Below the pieces are notes generated by a model. The model was not told where the DNA came from and searched no databases. It was given only the letters and a program-made list of their open reading frames with translations. The position numbers were made by a program, and so were the translations under genes. This document shows positions 1 through 4,886 of a stretch of 5,504 nt of DNA, piece by piece (the stretch's first letter is position 1; each line of letters opens with the position of its first letter). Origin of the DNA: Deltaproteobacteria bacterium. GTDB taxonomy: Bacteria > Myxococcota_A > UBA9160 > SZUA-336. The DNA is taken from NCBI GenBank assembly GCA_030665705.1, contig DAOUZG010000144.1, positions 1-5,504 on the forward strand, read 5' to 3'.

Positions 1-493
1 GGCTCTTCACGCTCGCCGTGCTCACGCCCAGAGCCTCCGAAATCTCGCCGTAGCCAAGGTCCTCCTCCACCCGAAGCAGAAGCGCCGCCCGTTGGCGGTC
101 CGGCAGCCGAGCCAGTGCCTCCTCTAGCTGTGCGGCGGTCCTTTTTGCAAGGAGCAACTCGTCCGCGCGGGGCTCGCGGTCCTCGACCCGGGCCGTCGCT
201 GACTCCTCCCAGGGACGCTCGCGTCTGCGGTGCGCCCGCGCGAGCTCGTTCAGAGCGAGGTTGCTCGCGATCCCGAAGACCCACGTGGAGAAGCGCGCTT
301 TGGGCTCGTAGCGCTCGCGTGCCTGGTAGATCCGCACGAAGACCTCCTGGGCAAGCTCCTCCGCGCGGGCGCGCTCCGGCACCATGCGTGCGAGGAAGCT
401 CACCAGTCGGGGCGTGTACCGGCGGAACAGGGTCTCGAACGCCCCCCGGTCGCCCCGCTGGAACCGGAGCATGAGACGGGCGTCCTCATCCAC
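1..493 (-). CDS. ECF-type RNA polymerase sigma-70 factor (3' end outside window)
   Basis: Extracytoplasmic-function sigma factor, which directs RNA polymerase to a limited set of stress or envelope promoters. My translation from 493 gives 164 residues before the window edge. Region 2 spans about residues 8-86: an AFETLFRRY helix, then AEELAQEVFVRIYQ (44-57) and FSTWVFGIASNLALNELAR (68-86), the core-binding and -10 recognition parts. After a charged, variable linker (about 88-120) comes region 4, with LARLPDRQRAALLLR (127-141) and a helix-turn-helix including GYGEISEALGVSTASVKS (147-164). Region 4 is cut at its recognition helix, so perhaps 20-30 residues are missing. The start is GTG at 493. 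Reading upstream in frame to the TAA at 626-628 there is no other ATG, GTG or TTG, and the N-terminus fits the family. ATG at 472 is possible but would remove conserved residues. No strong ribosome site is visible. A partner anti-sigma gene, if any, would lie left of the window. Confidence 0.93.
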   Translation of the reverse strand, partial: MDEDARLMLRFQRGDRGAFETLFRRYTPRLVSFLARMVPERARAEELAQEVFVRIYQARERYEPKARFSTWVFGIASNLALNELARAHRRRERPWEESATARVEDREPRADELLLAKRTAAQLEEALARLPDRQRAALLLRVEEDLGYGEISEALGVSTASVKS

Positions 494-625
494 GATCCGC
501 GCAGCCCATGCCCCGCCCGTCCGACTCCTTAAACCGCTGACCTCGGATGCGGTTGCGGGGGGAGTGTAGCCTTGTCCGGGGCTCGCGGGGCCCGCGGAGG
601 CCGCCTGCCGGCTGGCGATCCCCGC
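494..625. other. Intergenic gap before the ECF sigma gene
   Basis: These 132 bp separate the small membrane-protein gene from the ECF sigma gene on the minus strand. They hold a short GC-rich perfect inverted repeat (CGCGGG-G-CCCGCG, about 585-597) whose centre is too tight for a normal loop and which has no T-tract, so I do not call it a terminator. I saw no convincing sigma-70 promoter and no GGAAC/GTC-type ECF autoregulatory promoter. An AAGGAG at 525-530 lies too far from the GTG start at 493 to be its ribosome site. Confidence 0.4.
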
Positions 626-829
626 TTACGTGAACATCGGCAAGATGACGTTCATGCCGATCACGAACAGGAGCCCGACCGTCGCGAGGCCGAGGAAGGC
701 CATGGTGATGGCCATCATCATCCAGCAGATGGCCGCCCCCGCTGAGTCCTTGAGTCGCATCGGGAGAATCCACTCGAGGATCAGCGAGACCACGATCAGC
801 CCCACCATGACCATCGCGATCCAACCCAA
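626..829 (-). CDS. Small two-helix membrane protein, function unknown
   Basis: A 67-residue, very hydrophobic protein that I cannot assign to a family. Two membrane segments are evident at about residues 3-23 and 35-62. They are joined by a short polar loop (MRLKDSAG, 24-31) whose Arg and Lys suggest, by the positive-inside rule, a cytoplasmic loop with both ends outside. Each helix ends in the same tetrapeptide ILPM (21-24 and 62-65). An acidic Glu19 sits within the first helix, and the second begins with a Met-rich run. The start is TTG at 829, chosen because GGAGG (840-844) lies 10 nt upstream; ATG at 814 is an alternative without a ribosome site. The gene follows the alpha/beta hydrolase by 68 bp on the same strand, so co-transcription is likely. 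The hydrophobic pattern, ribosome site and position support a real gene, but its small size keeps confidence moderate. Confidence 0.62.
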   Translation of the reverse strand: MGWIAMVMVGLIVVSLILEWILPMRLKDSAGAAICWMMMAITMAFLGLATVGLLFVIGMNVILPMFT

Positions 830-839
830 AGCTCTCGGC

Positions 840-844
840 CCTCC
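840..844 (-). promoter_or_regulatory. Ribosome binding site GGAGG for the small membrane protein
   Basis: On the minus strand GGAGG lies 10 nt before the TTG at 829. It decides in favour of TTG over the in-frame ATG at 814, which has no purine-rich motif in front of it. Confidence 0.5.
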
Positions 845-897
845 ATGCCTGCCGAACGATCCAGCCGCAAAAGTAGATCACATCCTCCGCCGCGGGG

Positions 898-1719
898 TCA
901 AAGGATGCCCTCTTCCTCCAGAAACGTCCGCACGAGAGCGGCAAACCGCTCCGGTTGATCGAGGTTCACGACGTGTCCGGCCCCCTCCACGAGGATCTTC
1001 CGCCCGCGGGGGAGCTTTGCTTCCAGCACCTCCCCGGCACGGTGAAAGAACGGATCGTGCTCGCCCACGAGAATCAGCGTGGGAACCCGGATCTTCGCGA
1101 GCTGGTCGATGACTCCCGGCACCTTTGCCGCGACGCCCCGCGCGAAGCGGGCAAGGGCCTCCCGGGAGGAGGAGAGAACCCCCTCCCGCGCGGCCTGGGC
1201 CTGCTTCGAGTTCGGATCGAGCCCGAGGATCTCCGCACGGGCCCGGCGACCCTCCAGGTAGCTGGCGAGCCCTCGCTCCTCGAGCCGGGTGGCCGCCTTC
1301 TCGAGCTGTTCCTCCCAGCGCGCTAGCGCCTCGGGGTTCTTGAATCCGGGGCCGGTGTTCACGAGCACGATCGCCTGAACGCGCTCCGGGTGGCGGAGCG
1401 TGTAGACGAGCGACACCAGACCGCCGATCGAGAGCCCGCCCACGACGGCCGGTTCGTGGTCGCACCCGGCTCCGTGGACGGCGCCGAGATCCTCGACGAC
1501 CCGATCGAACGTGTAGTGCGCAAGCGTTGAGGGGGCTCCGGAGTGGCCGTGCCCGCGGTAATCCCAGGTGACGACCCGAAGATCCCTTCCCAGATCCTCG
1601 GCCTGACTCGCCCAGTGTAGGTGTGTCGAGAAGGAGGCAGCAGAGAGCAGCAGCGGGACTCCGTCCCCGGTGGTGCTGTAGAGGATCTCCGTGCCGTCCG
1701 GCGCGTGCGCGATGGACAC
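898..1719 (-). CDS. Alpha/beta-fold hydrolase
   Basis: A 273-residue single-domain alpha/beta hydrolase, a typical length for soluble esterases, lactonases and related enzymes. The nucleophile elbow is GGLSIGG (94-100) with Ser97. The acid is most likely Asp222 in VGEHDPFF, and the base is His249 in EGAGHVVNLDQPERF. The DYRGHGHSG strand-loop (53-61) is also typical. A cap region runs from about 122 to 200, opening with NTGPGFKNPEA. The usual His-Gly oxyanion motif after strand 3 is absent: the segment reads LLLSAASFSTHLHW (23-36), recalling the SNSLG-type variant of 3-oxoadipate enol-lactonases (PcaD). Substrate cannot be deduced. No signal peptide is seen, so it is probably cytoplasmic. GTG at 1719 lies 4 bp after the stop of the upstream SRPBCC gene, and only a weak AGG precedes it, so translational coupling is likely. 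It sits in one operon with that gene and probably the downstream membrane protein. Confidence 0.93.
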   Translation of the reverse strand: MSIAHAPDGTEILYSTTGDGVPLLLSAASFSTHLHWASQAEDLGRDLRVVTWDYRGHGHSGAPSTLAHYTFDRVVEDLGAVHGAGCDHEPAVVGGLSIGGLVSLVYTLRHPERVQAIVLVNTGPGFKNPEALARWEEQLEKAATRLEERGLASYLEGRRARAEILGLDPNSKQAQAAREGVLSSSREALARFARGVAAKVPGVIDQLAKIRVPTLILVGEHDPFFHRAGEVLEAKLPRGRKILVEGAGHVVNLDQPERFAALVRTFLEEEGIL

Positions 1720-1723
1720 CGGC

Positions 1724-2143
1724 CTACGAGGCTTCTAGACGCTCGCGGAGCGACCGAGCCATCTCTTCGAGCTGCTGCCTCATCGGTAGCCGGATCGTGA
1801 GCTCGGGGACCAGCGCCCGGGTCTGCCCCTCCATCTGGACGACCACCCGGGTCGAGGTGTCCGCCTCGGGTTCGAGACGCACCTCCCCACGGAGCGAACG
1901 CCAAACGTTTCCGTCGCAGACCTTCTCGAAGCAGAGCCGCCCCCCCGGTTGGGTCTCGAACACGAACCGGATGTCCCGCGTCTGACCCACTGCGGTGTAA
2001 GGCGTGGACGTCTCGCGCCGATTCCCTCGGTGCCAGACGATGCGCGTATCTGGAAAGAGCCCCGTGAAGGTCGCGTCATCGTCAAGAGCCGGCAGAAGGG
2101 TTTCCCGGGGGCACGAAACAACAAAGCTTTTCTCGAGTTTCAC
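1724..2143 (-). CDS. SRPBCC / polyketide cyclase-like ligand-binding protein
   Basis: A 139-residue protein with the pattern of the START/SRPBCC helix-grip fold, a hydrophobic-cavity fold used for ligand binding or cyclase/dehydratase chemistry. It opens with a beta strand (KLEKSFVVSCPRE), followed by a helix and a loop with a FTGLFPDTRIVW segment (26-37). Alternating strands follow (DIRFVFETQPGGRLCFEKV; RGEVRLEPE; TRVVVQMEGQTRALVPE). It ends in a long C-terminal helix of the type MRQQLEEMARSLRERLE (121-137), as in this family. No catalytic set can be read off. The frame opens further upstream to a TTG at 2179, but I chose GTG at 2143 because GGAGG lies 9 nt before it and the fold begins there. 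It is the first gene of a minus-strand operon. The hydrolase starts 4 bp after its stop, so the two may handle the same hydrophobic substrate (inference). Confidence 0.85.
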   Translation of the reverse strand: MKLEKSFVVSCPRETLLPALDDDATFTGLFPDTRIVWHRGNRRETSTPYTAVGQTRDIRFVFETQPGGRLCFEKVCDGNVWRSLRGEVRLEPEADTSTRVVVQMEGQTRALVPELTIRLPMRQQLEEMARSLRERLEAS

Positions 2144-2152
2144 CGGCCTTTG

Positions 2153-2157
2153 CCTCC
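2153..2157 (-). promoter_or_regulatory. Ribosome binding site GGAGG for the SRPBCC gene
   Basis: GGAGG on the minus strand, with a 9-nt spacer to GTG at 2143. It fixes the start and makes the TTG codons further upstream unlikely. Confidence 0.7.
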
Positions 2158-2172
2158 GCGCACAGCATAACA

Positions 2173-2201
2173 ATAACAAGCAGCTGTGATCCCCGTCTCA
2201 A
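2173..2201 (-). promoter_or_regulatory. Putative sigma-70 promoter of the SRPBCC-hydrolase operon
   Basis: On the minus strand TTGAGA (2196-2201, five of six matches to TTGACA) is separated by exactly 17 bp from TGTTAT (2173-2178, four of six matches to TATAAT). Transcription would start near 2166, leaving a leader of about 23 nt that contains the GGAGG ribosome site. The -10 region lies in a short AT-rich island, TTGTTATTGTTA, that stands out from the GC-rich surroundings. Predicted by eye only. Confidence 0.5.
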
Positions 2202-2232
2202 AGTAGGGCTGCCAGACGCCGACAGACGGGAT
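2189..2232. repeat. Imperfect inverted repeat in the divergent promoter region
   Basis: The left arm ATCCCCGTCT (2189-2198) and right arm AGACGGGAT (2224-2232) pair over seven continuous bases (CCCGTCT/AGACGGG) and continue by two more across a one-base bulge, with 25 bases between. The left arm overlaps the -35 element of the minus-strand promoter. The right arm directly abuts the ATG of the metalloprotease and contains its only SD-like bases. It could be an operator or an mRNA stem that masks the start, but a chance repeat is not excluded. Confidence 0.35.
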
Positions 2233-4008
2233 ATGCGGGTGCCCCCCCACCCCTGGCTCTGGATCCTGCTCGCTCTGCTGGTGTGGGTCCCTTACGCGCG
2301 AGCCACTGCACCTCCCGGTCCCGGCGTCATTCCGGACCCCGAGGTCCTGGAGAACCTTCGAGACCACGTCCCGTCCAGCGGGCTTCGCAGCCGCGCCCAG
2401 CGCTCGCGCGCTCAGACGGCCGGTGCGGCCCGTGCGGCCGCAGTGGAGGGCGCCGGGCGCGAGGGGCGGATCGAGTTCCCGACCCTCGCCGTCGAGCTTC
2501 CATCGCTGCCGGCTCCTTACCCGGCAGCAGATCTCGAGGAGCGACTCTTCGAGGTGAACCCGTCCGGGACCGTCACCGACTACTACCAGGAGGTCTCCGA
2601 GGGGCTTCTCGAGGTCGGGGGGCAGGTCTGGGGCTGGGCTGCCGCGCCCAAGTCCCTCTCGTACTACGCGGGCACGAGCTCCGGACTCAACCCGAGCAGT
2701 TCCAAACTCGGCGAACTCCTGCGACTCACGCTCGATGCATCCGACGCAAGCGTCGATTTCGGCCGCTTCGATAACGACGGCCCAGACGGGATCCCGAACT
2801 CCGGCGACGACGACGGCCTCGTCGATCTCGTGGCCTTTGTCCACTCGGGGCACGGGGCGGAGTGCGGCGTATCCGAGACCATCTGGTCCCACGCGTGGCG
2901 CTACAGCGCGTGGCCGACGGGCGGTTGGCGCCCCTACACCACGGACGATCCCGCGGCGGGCGGCGGATTCATCCGGATCGACCCCTACACGATCCAGCCG
3001 GCCTGGGCGTGCTCGGGCGGATCGGTCGAGATCGGCGTCTTCTGCCACGAACTGGGGCACGCGTTCGGGCTTCCCGACCTCTACGACACCGACGGCAGCT
3101 CCGGTGGGGCCGGGGGCTGGGACCTGATGGCGGCCGGAGGCTACGGCGGGAACCAGAGCCGACCCGACCGCCCGAGTCACCTCTCGGCATGGAGCAAGGT
3201 GTGGCTCGGGTTCCGCAGCCCGTACCGCGTGATGCTTCCGGGGGTGTACGCAATCGGTCCGGTCGAGGAAGGGGGAGAGATCCTCCGCATCGACACACCC
3301 ATTCCGACGGAGTATTTCCTCGTCGAGTACCGGGCACGTGTCGGCTTCGACGATTCCCTCCCGGGTCAGGGACTTCTAGTCTGGCACGTGGATGACGACC
3401 AGGTCTCTGCAGGGCTCTACGCGAACGTCGTCAATGCCGACGAGACCCACTACGGGGTCGGACTCGCACAGGCGGACGGGGAGTTCGAGCTGGAGGAGGG
3501 TCGAAACCGCGGCGACGGCGGCGATCCCTTCCCGGGCCTGTTCGGGACCATGAATCCCAACTACCAGTTCACCGACGAGACCGTTCCGTCGAGCTCCTGC
3601 TTCACAGGCCCGAGTGGGGTCGAGATCGAGCTTGTCAGCATTACCGCTGACGAGGCGCTCGTGCGCGTCACTCCGCCCGAGGGAGACTTCGACGGGGATG
3701 GCGTCATGGACGGATCGGACGTCTGTCCCGTCGTGTTCGATCCCGATCAGCTCGACACCGACGGCGACGGCGTCGGAGATGCCTGTCAGTGTGGAGACGT
3801 GAACGGTGATGGGATCACGAACCTGAGCGACGCGCTCGCCATTGCGCGCGGCCAGGTGAGCGCCGCCGATCCGAACTTCGCCCACTGCGACGTGAACGCC
3901 GATGGGCTCTGCAACATCACCGACGCCCTTGCAATCGCCCGAGGCAAGGTCGGCTCAGCGCCGGAAGCTCAGCTCTGCCCTGCGTACCGCGGGTCTTCCT
4001 GGAACTAA
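2233..4008 (+). CDS. Secreted M6-family zinc metalloprotease with TSP3 and dockerin-like C-terminus
   Basis: A 591-residue exported endopeptidase of the immune-inhibitor-A (M6) type. A signal peptide with a hydrophobic core (8-20) and an ARA|TAPP site (24/25) is followed by a propeptide-like region rich in Arg and Ala, with SRAQRSRAQ at 53-61. The catalytic domain (about 90-480) contains a calcium-binding-looking stretch FDNDGPDGIPNSGDDDG (179-195), then the zinc site HELGHAFGLPD with His272, Glu273, His276 and Asp282, and a Met-turn-like WDLMA (296-300). Next come a thrombospondin type 3 stretch (485-518) and two dockerin-like repeats (521-542, 552-573), with the Asp/Asn loop residues intact. 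Six cysteines between 498 and 582 may form disulfides. No transmembrane or sorting tail is seen. ATG at 2233 is chosen because the signal peptide starts there; the ribosome site is weak. It is divergent from the hydrolase operon and is probably a single-gene unit. Substrate is unknown; nutrient proteolysis is the simplest inference. Confidence 0.94.
   Translation: MRVPPHPWLWILLALLVWVPYARATAPPGPGVIPDPEVLENLRDHVPSSGLRSRAQRSRAQTAGAARAAAVEGAGREGRIEFPTLAVELPSLPAPYPAADLEERLFEVNPSGTVTDYYQEVSEGLLEVGGQVWGWAAAPKSLSYYAGTSSGLNPSSSKLGELLRLTLDASDASVDFGRFDNDGPDGIPNSGDDDGLVDLVAFVHSGHGAECGVSETIWSHAWRYSAWPTGGWRPYTTDDPAAGGGFIRIDPYTIQPAWACSGGSVEIGVFCHELGHAFGLPDLYDTDGSSGGAGGWDLMAAGGYGGNQSRPDRPSHLSAWSKVWLGFRSPYRVMLPGVYAIGPVEEGGEILRIDTPIPTEYFLVEYRARVGFDDSLPGQGLLVWHVDDDQVSAGLYANVVNADETHYGVGLAQADGEFELEEGRNRGDGGDPFPGLFGTMNPNYQFTDETVPSSSCFTGPSGVEIELVSITADEALVRVTPPEGDFDGDGVMDGSDVCPVVFDPDQLDTDGDGVGDACQCGDVNGDGITNLSDALAIARGQVSAADPNFAHCDVNADGLCNITDALAIARGKVGSAPEAQLCPAYRGSSWN
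3685..3786 (+). repeat. Thrombospondin type 3-like calcium-binding stretch (within the protease gene)
   Basis: Encodes residues 485-518. It has two DxDGDGxxD-type acidic loops: the first runs D485-D496, followed by VCP, and the second runs DTDGDGVGDAC (508-518). This is the standard TSP3 pattern, with Cys498 and Cys518 available for a disulfide. It probably acts as a stiff, calcium-dependent spacer between the catalytic domain and the dockerin-like module. Confidence 0.8.
3793..3951 (+). repeat. Duplicated dockerin type I-like repeats (within the protease gene)
   Basis: Two 22-residue copies, 31 residues apart, encode GDVNGDGITNLSDALAIARG (521-540) and CDVNADGLCNITDALAIARG (552-571). Both keep the calcium loop pattern D-x-N-x-D-G-x-x-N-x-x-D (D522/N524/D526/N530/D533 and D553/N555/D557/N561/D564). 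The second copy has an extra Cys560. Dockerins classically bind cohesins; no cohesin is encoded in this window. Confidence 0.8.
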
Positions 4009-4838
4009 CCAGCCTCGGAATCTGTTCGCTCGTGAACCCTCGACTCCTCGGCCTCTGCGCGTCTGCGGTAGTAGTCGAAGATGCCCGCCTTGTCGAGGAG
4101 CCAGCTCATCAAGCTCGGACTCAGGGCTTCGACCATCATCCAGAGCCGTACCGGACCGGGGTTGACGATGATCTCGCCGATGTCCCTCTGGATGGCGCGC
4201 ACGACCGCACATGCCACGGCCTCCGGTGTCGAGGTACCGAGGATCCACGGGGCGCGTTCGTCTCTCACGGCGAACATGCCGACCTCCGAGACAAAGCCGG
4301 GGCAGACCACGGATACACCCACACCAGTTTCCCGGAGCTCGGCCCGCATGGAGCTCGTCCATGCGATCAGGCCGGCCTTGGTGGCTGCGTACGTCGCAGA
4401 GTAGGGCGAACCCTTCTTACCACCGAGGGAGGACATCATGACGACGTGCCCGCGTCGCCGGTCGACCATGCCGTTCAACACCGCGCGGCTGAGCATCAGA
4501 GGGGCCAGGAGGTTGGTTCGGATCATCGCATCGACCGCGTCGGGCGGCAGCTTGGTGTAGGGCTGGATCCACTCGATTCCGGCGTTGTTCACCAGGATGT
4601 CCACTGGGCCCTGCTCGGCAACGGCCCGTTTGAGTAGCTCGCTCCGGGCGTCGTCGTCGGTGAGGTCGGAGACGATCGGGTTTGCGGCGAGTCCCTCCGC
4701 GACCTTCCGCAGCTCTCCAGCCGTTCGGGCGGTCAGGGTCAGTCGGGCTCCTTCGCGCGCCAGCGCCCGAGCGACGTAGGGCCCGAGTCCCCGTGAGCCA
4801 CCGGTCACCAGCGCATGCATTCCGCTCAGGTCTCTCAT
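4005..4838 (-). CDS. Classical short-chain dehydrogenase/reductase (SDR)
   Basis: A 277-residue NAD(P)-dependent oxidoreductase with a Rossmann fold. The cofactor glycine motif is TGGSRGLG (12-19). Arg16 and Arg38 (end of the second strand) favour NADP(H). The structural NNAG lies at 84-87. The catalytic tetrad is Asn109, Ser137 (in MMSSLGG), Tyr150 and Lys154 (YAATK), followed by the usual CPGFV segment (179-183). The last 45-50 residues extend beyond the common core of about 250. They form a hydrophobic, aromatic tail (RLWMMVEALSPSLMSWLLDK, 231-250) and a charged end, as in SDRs thought to lie against membranes. The start is ATG at 4838, with AGG about 8 nt upstream. It lies 48 bp downstream of the HpaB-family gene on the same strand and is probably co-transcribed, so it may oxidise or reduce a related intermediate (inference). 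Its TAG overlaps the stop of the convergent protease gene. Confidence 0.95.
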   Translation of the reverse strand: MRDLSGMHALVTGGSRGLGPYVARALAREGARLTLTARTAGELRKVAEGLAANPIVSDLTDDDARSELLKRAVAEQGPVDILVNNAGIEWIQPYTKLPPDAVDAMIRTNLLAPLMLSRAVLNGMVDRRRGHVVMMSSLGGKKGSPYSATYAATKAGLIAWTSSMRAELRETGVGVSVVCPGFVSEVGMFAVRDERAPWILGTSTPEAVACAVVRAIQRDIGEIIVNPGPVRLWMMVEALSPSLMSWLLDKAGIFDYYRRRAEAEESRVHERTDSEAG

Positions 4839-4886
4839 TGTTTCGCCTATGCTCTCCGAAGCGGGTATTCGAAGACTCCGCCGCGG

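Noticed and set aside
486..509. A seven-codon mini-ORF (MGCADRG, minus strand) whose TGA overlaps the GTG start of the ECF gene, suggesting translational coupling.
   Set aside because: Its ATG lies about 15 nt from the nearest AAGGAG, too far for a good ribosome site, and so short an overlap is expected by chance in GC-rich sequence.
583..600. GC-rich perfect inverted repeat as a transcription terminator after the membrane-protein gene.
   Set aside because: The centre is one base, leaving no proper loop, and no T-run follows; likely a by-product of high GC.
486..944. Minus-strand 152-codon frame across the small membrane protein and the intergenic gap.
   Set aside because: It overlaps the end of the hydrolase and the start of the ECF gene, has arginine/glycine-rich, GC-biased composition and lacks any domain.
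2144..2179. Upstream TTG (2179) as the start of the SRPBCC gene, adding 12 residues.
   Set aside because: The extra residues would begin within the predicted -10 box and upstream of the likely transcript start; GTG at 2143 has GGAGG at ideal spacing.
2140..3180. Long minus-strand open frame (346 codons) opposite the protease gene.
   Set aside because: It is the antisense shadow of the protease, whose signal peptide and zinc motif are unmistakable; the reverse translation is Arg/Gly/Pro-biased with no recognisable domain.
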